Below are positions 1-8,530 of a stretch of 64,000 nucleotides of DNA, one piece after another. The stretch lies in the NCBI RefSeq assembly GCF_040403615.1, contig NZ_JBBAKG010000002.1:1-64000 (forward strand), given 5' to 3'. The notes under the pieces were generated by a model. It saw only the letters and a list, made by a program, of their open reading frames with translations, did no database searches and was not told the DNA's origin. Origin of the DNA: Haliscomenobacter sp040403615. Its GTDB lineage: Bacteria; Bacteroidota; Bacteroidia; Chitinophagales; Saprospiraceae. Position numbers and translations under genes: made by a program. Numbering within the stretch: position 1 is the first letter of the stretch; each line of letters begins with the position of its first letter.

Positions 1-19
1 GATAATTTCTTTTTTCATT

Positions 20-48
20 TTTAGCAGTCGCCGCAGGCGGCTGCTAAA
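20..48. repeat. GC-rich palindrome at the 5' edge
   Basis: Arms TTTAGCAGTCGCC (20-32) and GGCGGCTGCTAAA (36-48) pair with one G-T mismatch around a 3-nt GCA loop. There is no T-tract, so it looks more like a palindromic intergenic repeat than a plain terminator. It lies just upstream of an open frame that has no start codon, so it may mark a junction that removed a 5' end. Confidence 0.6.
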
Positions 49-147
49 TAGTTACAATTCAAATACCAAAACGAACACAAACAATTAACGGTTCCTTGTC
101 CACCAACTGACTACCTAACCAAAAAAATTGACCCAGTATACCGTTGG

Positions 148-477
148 GTGTTTGAAGAAATAGAAGATGAAAGAAATTTCCTACCACAATATCATCGAAA
201 CCCACCTCGATTTCTTAATTTCGAAGATATTGACAAGTGTAAAGGAATGGCCTTATCTTTGTTTGATAATTTAGATGGAGCCTTACAGCGGTATGATGAG
301 TTACAAGGAATAATTGGAGGCAAAATTTCCAGAACTTTAGGAACTCAAATTGCTGAGGGAGTTATTGATGAAGAAGATGGAACAAATGGAGAATCTGAAC
401 GATTGGGTCATTTTTCGCACCATTCATCAATTTCGGCTTCTTACAGGGATAAATTCAAGGTAATAAAAAAGCTGTAG
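148..477 (+). CDS. Hypothetical protein, start uncertain (possibly 5'-truncated)
   Basis: A 109-aa acidic, soluble protein of unknown function, with no signal peptide or membrane segment. The only conventional start is GTG at 148. The frame stays open back to a TAG at 49-51, and the upstream codons read like protein (a segment PCPPTDYLTKKIDPVYRWVF joins the annotated start smoothly). Upstream there is no ATG, GTG or TTG in frame and no ATG in any frame. Either a rare start is used or the true 5' end was lost, perhaps at the palindrome 20-48. The stop is 2 nt before the next ATG, so both genes are probably cotranscribed. No family recognised. Confidence 0.5.
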   Translation: MFEEIEDERNFLPQYHRNPPRFLNFEDIDKCKGMALSLFDNLDGALQRYDELQGIIGGKISRTLGTQIAEGVIDEEDGTNGESERLGHFSHHSSISASYRDKFKVIKKL

Positions 478-479
478 GA

Positions 480-1010
480 ATGGAGCAGGTTCAAGGTGTT
501 GAAATCTCTAATCTGGGGTTTGTTCCTCAAAAATTAGGTGACCTTTTGGAACATGAAGGGCCCTTGTTAAGTCTGTTTGTAGACCAGGAAAATTCTGAGA
601 ATCACTATATTTACAAATGGGTAGATCAGGACAATGTGTGCAACCGATGGATGATTTTGCCTTGCTCAACTAAGGAATTGAATGCATTTTTTAATAAATC
701 TTCCACACTTAGAGCTCTTGTTTTAGGAAAACCATATTGTTTTTTAATGGATATAGATGCAGAACTCATTCCCAACAAGTTTCAAGTTGTAGCCATAGAA
801 AAACTTCCCCAAGATTACCTTCCAGCTGAAAAATCGTATTACCAAGAAGAGGTTTATTCTCTTTTTGCCGCGGAATACCTCAAAGGGTTGGCACAACATA
901 CCAATGATCGTTTTGATAGTGTACTGAAAGAAATTTCTGATATTAAAGCCTCACAAAACGAAGCAACAAGAGTGCTTAAAGACCTGCTTAAATTACAAGC
1001 TTCTTCCTAA
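480..1010 (+). CDS. Hypothetical protein, partner of 148-477
   Basis: A 176-aa soluble protein starting 2 nt after the previous stop, which suggests translational coupling. The N-terminal two thirds look like a compact alpha/beta domain, with a run rich in W/Y/F around residues 43-60 (IYKWVDQDNVCNRWMILPCS). The C-terminal ~45 residues are a predicted amphipathic helix (KGLAQHTNDRFDSVLKEISD and onward), possibly a coiled coil. It resembles uncharacterised Bacteroidota proteins that occur in small two-gene units, but I cannot assign a function. Its stop is followed after one base by the nested palindromic element at 1012. Confidence 0.7.
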   Translation: MEQVQGVEISNLGFVPQKLGDLLEHEGPLLSLFVDQENSENHYIYKWVDQDNVCNRWMILPCSTKELNAFFNKSSTLRALVLGKPYCFLMDIDAELIPNKFQVVAIEKLPQDYLPAEKSYYQEEVYSLFAAEYLKGLAQHTNDRFDSVLKEISDIKASQNEATRVLKDLLKLQASS

Positions 1011-1011
1011 A

Positions 1012-1138
1012 TAACGCAGAAAAATTAACTTCCCGATTTTGGGTTTTGAATAGGAAGTCGAACGGTTCATTTCAAGTGAGCTTCCTATTCAAAAGCCTTT
1101 TTAAAAATCGGGAAGTAATTTTTTGCGTCATACTAAGG
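1012..1138. repeat. Nested stem-loop element, copy A
   Basis: Directly seen: an inner 14-bp perfect stem (1044-1057 with 1081-1094) closes a 23-nt loop (1058-1080) containing AACGGTTCATTTCAAG. A middle 13-bp perfect stem (1028-1040 with 1104-1116) and a looser A/T-rich outer stem (1016-1027 with 1117-1126) surround it. It begins one base after the stop of the upstream gene. The element at 11734-11851 has the same design and loop but different stem sequences. The ends recur as fragments at 20022-20063 and 61851-61876. Confidence 0.85.
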
Positions 1139-1218
1139 CTCTTTGTGGAACAAACTGTAAATGAAAACACCTACACCGCATGTTCAAAACACCAACCTTT
1201 CGCGGGCATTTGAGGAAA

Positions 1219-3909
1219 ATGCGCTGCATCCAGCTTTTTCTGTTGATGCTTATTCCTTTTTTTCTTTTGGGACAACCCAACACAGCCAAGCCCTGGGCAT
1301 ACTGGTGGTGGATGGGCAGCGCCGTCAACAAAGCCGACATTCGCAAAAACCTTGAAGACTTTTCTGCCGCGGGCTTCGGGGGGATGCACATCATTCCAAT
1401 CTACGGGGTGAAAGGCGAGGAGGCCAATTTTGTGACTTATCTGAGTCCTCAATGGCTCGAAATGCTGGATTATACCTGCATTGAGGCCAAGAAACTTGGT
1501 TTGGGAATAGACATGACCCTGGGTACAGGCTGGCCTTATGGCGGCTCGCAAGTTAAAGCGACGGATGCCGCACAGGCTTTTCAGATTCAAAGCATTGAGG
1601 TCAAAGGAGCTGAGAAAATTACCGCATTGCCTGCTGTTCCCGAAAAATGGAAAGGGGCTCAATTGATGGCGGTTTCGGCATTTTCCAGTCAAGGTTTTCT
1701 CCAAAAACTCGATCTGAGCAAAGGAATCTCCTGGCAACACGCACAAGACAGCAAGCTCTATGCACTGTACCAAATGCCGACCGGACAAAAAGTAAAACGC
1801 GCTGCGCCGGGTGCTGAAGGCTGGGTGCTGGATCATTTCAATGCGGGTGCAGTAAAAACCTATTTGCAAACCTTTGCCAGTGTTTTTACCAAAAAAAACT
1901 ACGGCGTGCGGGCTTTTTACAACGATTCCTACGAAGTATATGGTGCCAACTGGACGGGTACTTTCTTCCCCCGTTTTCAACAATTGCGGGGCTACGATTT
2001 GGCTACGCACCTTGATGTGCTGGCACGGGATACGGCCATTACCGACTTGGAAAAACGGGTTTGGGCGGATTACCACGAAACGCTTTCAGATGTTCTCTTG
2101 GAAGATTTCACCAAACCCTTGGCCAATTTCACTCACCAATACGGCAAAATCTTGCGGGATGAAGCCCATGGCGCCCCCGCCAATTTGCTCGACCTGTATG
2201 CGGCAACAGATGCGCCGGAAACCGAATTCTTTGGAAGCAAACCCTACGGCATCCCGGGGTACCGGGTTGATCCAGACTATGAAGTGAAGCGTTTTGGGCA
2301 GCCCGATGCATTTGTGGTCAAATGGGCGTCTTCAGCGGCACATGTAGCGGGACGTAAACTGGTATCTTGTGAAACGGCTACCTGGCTGGGCAACCACTTC
2401 AAAGTCTCTTTGGCACAAGTCAAACCCATTGTGGATGAATGTCTGGTTTCGGGAGTAAACCATATTTTTTACCATGGCGTACCGTATTCCCCTCCGGGCG
2501 CGGAATTTCCGGGTTGGTTGTTTTATGCCTCCACCAATTTCAACCAACAAAGCCACTTCTGGTCTTTTTTGCCTTACTTGAATGCCTACATCGAGCGCTG
2601 CCAAAAACGCTTGCAAGCCGCCAAACCCGACAATGATGTGTTGCTGTATTTCCCGATTTATGACGTTTGGCATACGGCAGGCCGCAAAGGCAAAACCCAT
2701 CCGATGGAAGTGCATTCGATGGTACACGAGGTCAAAGAAACGCCATTTGGAAAGATGGCTGCATTGTTGACTGCCCAAGGCTACGCTTTTGATTTCATCT
2801 CCGATCGTCAGATTCAGGGCTTGCGGGTAGAAAATGGCACCATCGTGAGCAGCGGCGGTGCGCGGTACAAGTCGCTGGTTATCCCAGTATGTGAATACCT
2901 GCCATTGGCCACTCTGGAAGCATTGCTGCGCTTGAAGCAGGAGGGGGCTGCGCTTACCTTCGATACCAAACTTCCTCGATCAGTGAATGGTTGGCAAGGT
3001 TTTGCCGAGCGGCAAAAGAAATTTCAGGCATTATTGGCCAATTTTCAACCCACCATGCCCCGCGATTGGCAATCAACACTTTTAAAAAGTGGGGTCAGGC
3101 GAGAAATTCTGGCAGAGAAAGGTTTGCATTTTATCCGCAAAAAAACGACCAAAGGCATCCTGTATTTCATCAGCAACTTATCCGGTCGGTTTAAACAAGG
3201 CAATATTACGCTGGCGGTCAATCCCAAAACGCTGAAGTTTTATGACCCACTGCACGATCGGGAAGGCATGCAAAGCTTCAAAGTTTTGGAGCCACAATTG
3301 GTTGAAATGAATCTGCAATTGGCGCCGGGAGAAAGCATTTTTATTGAAGCATTGGACAACGCAGAAGCCTTGAATGAATGGGCGAAACCATTTGTTGCTG
3401 CATACCCGATTGAACTTCAAGGCCCCTGGCAAATTGAGTTTTTAAGCGGAAAACCATTTTTACCCCAAGCCTACCGCAGTCAGGTGTTGGAATCCTGGAC
3501 TTTGGCTCCCGATACGACCGCCCGCTTTTTCAGCGGTACTGCGCGTTATACGGTACAATTTCCTTTGCCAGATGCACAGGTGGGACAAATCGCACGGATC
3601 GACCTCGGTGATTTGCGCGAAATGGCAAAGGTAAGGTTGAATGGCCAGGATTTGGGTGCGGTATGGTGCTTGCCTTTTGTGCTGGATGTGCCCAAAGGCA
3701 TCCTGCAAAAGGAAAATGAACTGAGCATCGAAGTGACCAACCTTTCGGCCAACCGGGTGCGGTATTTAGATCGGCAAGGTGTGCCCTGGAAAAAATTCTA
3801 CGACATCAACATTGTGGATATTCGATACAAGCCTTTTGATGCGGCGAATTGGGAGTTGGCGCCTTCGGGATTGTTGGATCCGGTGAAACTGATTTTGCAA
3901 AGTAGATAA
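1219..3909 (+). CDS. GH106-like alpha-L-rhamnosidase, exported
   Basis: An 896-aa secreted glycoside hydrolase of the GH106 (alpha-L-rhamnosidase-like) type, expected to release rhamnose from plant or microbial polysaccharides in the periplasm or outside the cell. I chose ATG 1219 because it begins a clear signal peptide (residues 1-19, MRCIQLFLLMLIPFFLLGQ) with a GAGGA just upstream; the in-frame ATG at 1180 would put 13 polar residues before it. The family hallmark W-x-Y-W-W-W-M is at residues 26-32, followed by a TIM-barrel-like region (GFGGMHI, GIDMTLGTGWPYGG) and a C-terminal beta-sandwich beginning near GPWQIEFLSG. Length fits the family. The next gene on the same strand is a carbohydrate esterase, so the two may act on one decorated glycan. 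The exact substrate is not predictable from sequence. Confidence 0.85.
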   Translation: MRCIQLFLLMLIPFFLLGQPNTAKPWAYWWWMGSAVNKADIRKNLEDFSAAGFGGMHIIPIYGVKGEEANFVTYLSPQWLEMLDYTCIEAKKLGLGIDMTLGTGWPYGGSQVKATDAAQAFQIQSIEVKGAEKITALPAVPEKWKGAQLMAVSAFSSQGFLQKLDLSKGISWQHAQDSKLYALYQMPTGQKVKRAAPGAEGWVLDHFNAGAVKTYLQTFASVFTKKNYGVRAFYNDSYEVYGANWTGTFFPRFQQLRGYDLATHLDVLARDTAITDLEKRVWADYHETLSDVLLEDFTKPLANFTHQYGKILRDEAHGAPANLLDLYAATDAPETEFFGSKPYGIPGYRVDPDYEVKRFGQPDAFVVKWASSAAHVAGRKLVSCETATWLGNHFKVSLAQVKPIVDECLVSGVNHIFYHGVPYSPPGAEFPGWLFYASTNFNQQSHFWSFLPYLNAYIERCQKRLQAAKPDNDVLLYFPIYDVWHTAGRKGKTHPMEVHSMVHEVKETPFGKMAALLTAQGYAFDFISDRQIQGLRVENGTIVSSGGARYKSLVIPVCEYLPLATLEALLRLKQEGAALTFDTKLPRSVNGWQGFAERQKKFQALLANFQPTMPRDWQSTLLKSGVRREILAEKGLHFIRKKTTKGILYFISNLSGRFKQGNITLAVNPKTLKFYDPLHDREGMQSFKVLEPQLVEMNLQLAPGESIFIEALDNAEALNEWAKPFVAAYPIELQGPWQIEFLSGKPFLPQAYRSQVLESWTLAPDTTARFFSGTARYTVQFPLPDAQVGQIARIDLGDLREMAKVRLNGQDLGAVWCLPFVLDVPKGILQKENELSIEVTNLSANRVRYLDRQGVPWKKFYDINIVDIRYKPFDAANWELAPSGLLDPVKLILQSR

Positions 3910-4045
3910 AAAGCGAAAATCTATTTTATTCACCTCAATACCAAGAGCCCACAACGGAAAACCTTGCGGAAAAACGCCTTCCAAGTTGCTGAACTCCAAC
4001 AAATTTTTCATCTTTAGCGCATCAAACAAAAAACATCGATCGCAC

Positions 4046-5431
4046 ATGTTTCAGCAATTAATCAAAGGCTTTTTTTTCTTTTGCACTTTAGGTCTGATTC
4101 AAACCGTCAAAGCAAATGTATCCCTGCCCGCAGTGTTGTCTGACAATATGGTTTTGCAACAAAACTCGGAGCTGAGTTTTTGGGGCTGGGCAAAACCCGG
4201 CGAAGAAATCACCATTACGACGGGCTGGAATACCGTGCAAAAGGTTAAAGCTACCAATCAGGGTACTTGGTCATTGTTGATCAAAACGCCAATAGGCAGT
4301 ATGACCCCTTACTCCATCAGCATCAAGGGCTACAATGAAGTTGTACTCAAGAACGTCTTGGTAGGTGAAGTCTGGATCTGTTCAGGTCAATCCAATATGG
4401 AATGGTCGGCCAATAGCCCCATCACCAACAAAGATGAGGAGATCAAGCAAGCCAATTTTCCCAATATCCGCTTCTTTTCGGTTGAACACCGCACCGCTTT
4501 GAGCCCCCAAATTGACCTGGCCGGAAAGTGGGTGGAATGTACGCCGAGCAGCATGCAGAACTTCAGCGCGATCGGCTATTTCTTTGCCCGCAAAATTCAA
4601 TCGAGTTTGAATGTTCCCATTGGGGTGATCAATTCCAGTTGGGGTGGTACTCCGGCTGAATCCTGGATGCCCGCAGAGGCATTTGAAGGCAATGGGCTGA
4701 TTACCGAAGCGGCCCAAAAATTGACCCCTGTTCCCTGGGGACCCGTTGAGATTGCCCGCATTTACAATGCCATGATCGAGCCACTCACCCAATTCAAAAT
4801 TGCGGGAGCTTTATGGTACCAGGGAGAATCCAATGTAGGTACTGCTTATGCCTACAAAGCAACCATGACTGCCTTGATCAGTAGCTGGCGCAAAAAATGG
4901 GGCAATGATTTTCCTTTTTATTACTGCCAAATCGCCCCATACCGGTATGGCAAGCCCATGGAAGGAGCAGAATTGCGCGATGCCCAACGCCGCACGCTGG
5001 ATGTGCCACAAACCGGGATGGTGGTGACCAGTGACATAGGGGATACCAGCGACATTCATCCCCGCAACAAGTTGGATGTGGGCTTGCGCCTGGCCGACCT
5101 GGCTCTGAATCAGCACTATAAAATGAATCAGGACCAGGTTTCTGGGCCTTTGTACAAGGAGAGTCGGGTTGAAGGCAATCACATCACGGTATTTTTTGAC
5201 AACGCCAATGGCTTGAATTTCAAGGGGTCAAAACTCACTCATTTTGAAATTGCGGGCGAGGACGGTGTTTTTTATCCTGCTGAAGCCAAAATCAACCCAG
5301 ATAACACCATAGAAGTGCAAGCTGAAAAAGTTAAAAAACCGGCGTCGCTGCGTTTTGCCTGGAGCAATACCGCCACTCCTAATTTGTTCAATGGGGCTGG
5401 ATTGCCTGCTTCGTGTTTTCTATCCTTTTGA
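4046..5431 (+). CDS. Sialate O-acetylesterase family protein (SASA/GDSL-like), exported
   Basis: A 461-aa exported carbohydrate esterase. It removes O-acetyl groups from sialic acids or other sugars; the family also includes acetylxylan esterases. ATG 4046 begins a signal peptide (MFQQLIKGFFFFCTLGLIQT), whereas the upstream ATG 3986 adds 20 unrelated residues. The nucleophile motif is GQSNMEW with Ser116, the block LWYQGESN carries the second conserved region, and the catalytic Asp/His block is SDIHPRNK near the C-terminus. The N-terminal ~100 residues form the usual beta-sandwich. It lies 136 nt after the GH106 gene on the same strand. The last 61 bases of the gene and the 15 bases beyond it are duplicated at 6724-6799. 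Confidence 0.9.
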   Translation: MFQQLIKGFFFFCTLGLIQTVKANVSLPAVLSDNMVLQQNSELSFWGWAKPGEEITITTGWNTVQKVKATNQGTWSLLIKTPIGSMTPYSISIKGYNEVVLKNVLVGEVWICSGQSNMEWSANSPITNKDEEIKQANFPNIRFFSVEHRTALSPQIDLAGKWVECTPSSMQNFSAIGYFFARKIQSSLNVPIGVINSSWGGTPAESWMPAEAFEGNGLITEAAQKLTPVPWGPVEIARIYNAMIEPLTQFKIAGALWYQGESNVGTAYAYKATMTALISSWRKKWGNDFPFYYCQIAPYRYGKPMEGAELRDAQRRTLDVPQTGMVVTSDIGDTSDIHPRNKLDVGLRLADLALNQHYKMNQDQVSGPLYKESRVEGNHITVFFDNANGLNFKGSKLTHFEIAGEDGVFYPAEAKINPDNTIEVQAEKVKKPASLRFAWSNTATPNLFNGAGLPASCFLSF

Positions 5432-5446
5432 CCCAAACCGTTGATT
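5371..5446 (+). repeat. Direct repeat copy 1 (3' end of esterase gene)
   Basis: 76 bp covering the last codons, stop and first untranslated bases of the esterase gene. It recurs at 6724-6799 with about six substitutions. Copy 1 is inside the intact gene; copy 2 is isolated next to a transposase remnant. Confidence 0.9.
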
Positions 5447-5451
5447 TATAA

Positions 5452-5607
5452 CCCACTTTTCAGGCTAAATCTTTTAATTTTCCATTTACGACTTGTCAGT
5501 TGCGGGATATTATCGCCTACAATGATTCCATTCATACTCCTGGAACGAGTGTAGAAACAGCAACGAATGAAGCTGCATATCAATCAGCAATTTGCCAAAT
5601 GCCATAA
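5452..5607 (+). pseudogene. Orphan coding-like fragment without a start
   Basis: An open frame of about 51 codons ends in TAA at 5605-5607 and has no usable start. It reads like a protein C-terminus (for example AKSFNFPFTTCQLRDIIAYN and TPGTSVETATNEAAYQSAIC). It begins immediately after the first copy of the 76-bp duplication, so it may be the 3' remnant of a gene carried in with the inserted segment. Family unknown. Confidence 0.3.
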
Positions 5608-5698
5608 TTCAGGAGCAATTACATTTGCACTTCGCCAAATTTTGTGAATCGCTAATGCGTAGCTATAATGATCTGGTAATTAATAAAATTTATCAACT

Positions 5699-6292
5699 AT
5701 GAAATTCTTTCTGCTTGTTTTTGGCTTTTCACTGAACATTTCCATGCTGTCTGGCCAATCATTTGAAGGCAAACTAACCTACTGGATTGAATACGGTTCC
5801 AAGGTTGATACCCATTACGTTTACATTCGAGGTGATTCCATTAGAATTGATTTATCCAAGTGGCTAGACGCTTCAACATCTTGGTATTTTATTGGGAAAA
5901 ATCAACACTTCATCTACAGTAAATGGAAAAAAAAATACCTGGAGTACCCCATTATCAAGCCAGATCAATTTAAAGAAGTGCTGGCCTATGATTTGAAATC
6001 TGATCAAGATTCAATAACCCTTTACTACAAAGATAAAACATTGAACACTGAGCTGAACATTGAAACAACATCTTCTAGCTTTTTAAAACTTCATCCTCAA
6101 TTAAAAGTGCCATTTCTAAAAGGGATTTTTATACAACTCTATGTCTTAAATGGCAGTGGCTATATTGTGCTGGAATCCAAGACCAATCTTCAATTTAATG
6201 TCATGGGGGAAAAAAGAAGCAATCGAAGCCGGCTTATTGCGATAGACCGAACAAAGCCCAGCGTTGAGTTATTCGAAATGAAAATTAATTAG
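5699..6292 (+). CDS. Hypothetical secreted protein
   Basis: A 197-aa protein with an N-terminal signal peptide (MKFFLLVFGFSLNISMLSGQ) and a mostly beta-stranded mature region starting SFEGKLTYWIEYGSKVD. This beginning and layout resemble periplasmic DUF4412-like or GLPGLI-like beta-rich proteins of Bacteroidota, but the match is only by general appearance. It sits alone inside the segment bounded by the 76-bp direct repeats (5371-5446 and 6724-6799), beside a decayed transposase, so it may be a later acquisition. Confidence 0.65.
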   Translation: MKFFLLVFGFSLNISMLSGQSFEGKLTYWIEYGSKVDTHYVYIRGDSIRIDLSKWLDASTSWYFIGKNQHFIYSKWKKKYLEYPIIKPDQFKEVLAYDLKSDQDSITLYYKDKTLNTELNIETTSSSFLKLHPQLKVPFLKGIFIQLYVLNGSGYIVLESKTNLQFNVMGEKRSNRSRLIAIDRTKPSVELFEMKIN

Positions 6293-6337
6293 ACTTGATC
6301 CTCAATCCCTTCAAAGATAAGACCCAGGGCAAACGCA

Positions 6338-6722
6338 TTAAAATCGGAGGGTATTTTCCCTATACTTGTCCGACAATGCACCTCGGTTCATTCTACGATT
6401 GATGCTGACTTTAGTTTTGTCACCATTTGTTTTGAGTAGGTTGAGCGCCATTCGGCGGATGAGCCCGAAATTCTGAGGAGCATTATTTTTTCTCTTTCGG
6501 CTCTGATCTTCCCCAAAGGTAACATCCATCGTCCAATGGCTCTGATTTTTAATAGCCAAATGCTGTTTCACTTGTTCATTGCACTGGGCTGCGCTTTGCA
6601 CTTTGCTGCCCAAATAATAGCGAAACTCTACCGAGTATTGCTCTGTACTTTGGATGAAGTGCTCACTTTCAATCTCAATAAGGGTGTTTAAACCTGGCCA
6701 CTTTGCCCGAATGATTTTGACA
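6338..6722 (-). pseudogene. ISAs1-family transposase, C-terminal remnant
   Basis: Minus-strand translation from about 6720 reads KIIRAKWPGLNTLIEIES, then a strand ending FRYYLGSK, then the family C-terminal block SHWTMDVTFGEDQSRKRKNN and APQNFGLIRRMALNLLK. This is the C-terminal third of an ISAs1/H-repeat-type DDE transposase. In intact members the block before SHW reads HW-x-(I/V)-E-N; here it is HLAIKN, so the conserved Glu is Lys. There is no N-terminal two thirds, no start and no recognisable terminal inverted repeat. The truncated edge abuts the duplicated esterase tail at 6724. The only ATG-started part is 6338-6613. Confidence 0.85.
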
Positions 6723-6723
6723 C

Positions 6724-6799
6724 TGCTACTCCGAATTTGTTCAATGGGGCTGGATTGCCTGCTTCGTGTTTTAGATCCTTTTGACCCAAACCGTTGATT
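6724..6799 (+). repeat. Direct repeat copy 2 (duplicated esterase tail)
   Basis: Near-copy of 5371-5446, still encoding the terminal TATPNLFNGAGLPASCF and a stop. The bases upstream of it are transposase sequence and not esterase, so this is a detached tail and not a second gene. Together with copy 1 it brackets 5447-6723 as an inserted or rearranged segment. Confidence 0.85.
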
Positions 6800-6850
6800 T
6801 AGTATTTAAACCTTTGTAATTTGGGGACGTCTATATCCTAAATCAAGATC

Positions 6851-8410
6851 ATGAAAAATAAATTACCCGTTTTGATATTGCTGTGCTTTGGATTGATGGG
6901 CTTCGTTGAAGCGCACAGCCCAGTTTGGGCCAAAGACATTGCCCCCATTCTTTTCAAGCATTGCACCTCCTGCCACAACCAGGGCGGACTGGCTCCATTT
7001 CCTTTGCTTTCGTACGATGATGCTTATTTCAACCGCTACTCCATTCTGAGTTCGATCAAAAAAGGCACGATGCCCCCCTGGCCACCCGATCCGGCCTACA
7101 GTCATTTTGCTTACGAGCGCCGCATGAGCGCCGATGAAATCCACCTGATCGAAGAGTGGGTCGGTGGAGCCGCCTCTTACGGGAATCCCAAAGATGCGCC
7201 AACTCCACCCGTATACAGCAATGCAGCAGCCATTGTTACTCCGCAATTGAGCTTACAAATTCCAGAATATACTGTCTCAAGTGATAAAGATGTTTACCGC
7301 TGTTTTCCCTTGGCCAGCGGGGTCAATATCGACAAATTTATTACGGCATTTGAATGCGTACCTGGCAACGCCAGCATTGTCCACCACGTGCTGGTTTATG
7401 CAGATACGGCTAAAACGTCGCTCACTTTGGACGCTCGTGATCCTGGGCCTGGTTATTCCGGGTTTGGAGGCGTGGGTTCTAATACGGCTGTGCAAATTGG
7501 TACTTGGGTACCGGGAAGTCTACCCACTTTTTATCCCAAAGGAATGGGGCAATTGCTGAACAAAAACGCCATTGTCATTCTCCAGGTTCACTACGCGCCA
7601 AATTCAAGCGGACAAAAAGACAAGACGCGTTTTATTGCTAAATTGGAAGACGGCCCCATGCGGCGATTGCTGACATTGCCCATCCTAAACCATTCAACTT
7701 CACTGACAAACGGCCCATTGGTAATTCCGGCCAACCAGATCAAGAAAATCAATGCTCAGTTCAGAATACCCGCCCAGGTAACGGTTATTGCAGTAGCACC
7801 CCACATGCACTTGTTGGGTCAGTCCATCAAAGTTTGGGGAGTTACCCCCAAAAAAGATACCATCAAAGTAATCCGAATCAATGATTGGGATTTTCATTGG
7901 CAGGGGTTTTACCTGTTCAACAAGGCTATGGTGGTTCCCAACGGTACTGTATTGTATGGTGAGGCCATGTACGACAACACCGAGAACAACTTCGAAAACC
8001 CCAATACGCCCCCCAAAGAAGTGAGGGTAGGGGAGGCTACCACTGATGAAATGATGCTGGTGTACTTTACCTTCACGACCTATCAAGCTGGAGATGAAAA
8101 ATTGGTACTCGCTCCCGATGAAATAACGGATAGCAAGAATGTATTACTGAAAAAATTGGCCTTAACAGTTGCTCCCAACCCGGTTCGGGAGGAAGCACAA
8201 ATTTCTTTTACCTTGCCCGAAGCGGAATCGATCTGGTTGGACGTTTTTGATGAGCAAGGACGCTGGGTACGCAGTCTGGCAAGCAATCAGGCCACGGCCA
8301 CTGGCCTAAACAGACAAGTATTGAATGTAGCCGATTTGTCCAATGGAACCTATTTTTTGCGTTTGCGTACGCAAAATGGATACGGGTCTGCAACCCTGAT
8401 TAAAATGTAG
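6851..8410 (+). CDS. Heme c plus copper type II monooxygenase-like protein, T9SS cargo
   Basis: A 519-aa exported protein with three parts. After a signal peptide (1-21) comes a cytochrome c-like segment with CTSCH at residues 38-42 and a possible distal Met in KKGTMPPWPPDP. Next is a two-lobed region like the peptidylglycine/dopamine-beta monooxygenase (PHM/DBH) fold. All six expected copper ligands can be placed: H178, H179 and H248 (CuA type), and H318, H320 and M373 (CuB type). Their spacing is close to that of PHM. The last ~80 residues (VAPNPVREEAQISF to the C-terminal LIKM) are a type A T9SS sorting domain, so it is probably exported across the outer membrane and anchored. Substrate unknown. 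The TAG stop lies inside the repeat starting at 8407. Confidence 0.85.
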   Translation: MKNKLPVLILLCFGLMGFVEAHSPVWAKDIAPILFKHCTSCHNQGGLAPFPLLSYDDAYFNRYSILSSIKKGTMPPWPPDPAYSHFAYERRMSADEIHLIEEWVGGAASYGNPKDAPTPPVYSNAAAIVTPQLSLQIPEYTVSSDKDVYRCFPLASGVNIDKFITAFECVPGNASIVHHVLVYADTAKTSLTLDARDPGPGYSGFGGVGSNTAVQIGTWVPGSLPTFYPKGMGQLLNKNAIVILQVHYAPNSSGQKDKTRFIAKLEDGPMRRLLTLPILNHSTSLTNGPLVIPANQIKKINAQFRIPAQVTVIAVAPHMHLLGQSIKVWGVTPKKDTIKVIRINDWDFHWQGFYLFNKAMVVPNGTVLYGEAMYDNTENNFENPNTPPKEVRVGEATTDEMMLVYFTFTTYQAGDEKLVLAPDEITDSKNVLLKKLALTVAPNPVREEAQISFTLPEAESIWLDVFDEQGRWVRSLASNQATATGLNRQVLNVADLSNGTYFLRLRTQNGYGSATLIKM

Positions 8411-8459
8411 AGACGCGATACATCTGGGCAGAGACGCGAATGCATCGTGTCTCTGCCCA
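8407..8459. repeat. GAGACGCGATGCATCG-type palindromic repeat
   Basis: A partial unit GTAGAGACGCGAT (8407-8419) is followed by a full hairpin, TGGGCAGAGACGCGA (8425-8439) and TCGTGTCTCTGCCCA (8445-8459), 14 of 15 pairs around ATGCA. The first unit supplies the TAG stop (8408-8410) of the preceding gene. The same family occurs at 53621-53664. Confidence 0.85.
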
Positions 8460-8530
8460 TTCTATAATTTCGCATAAAATTTTAATAAATCCCACCTTAT
8501 CTATTATTTTGGCAGTTCAACCAACTGCCA

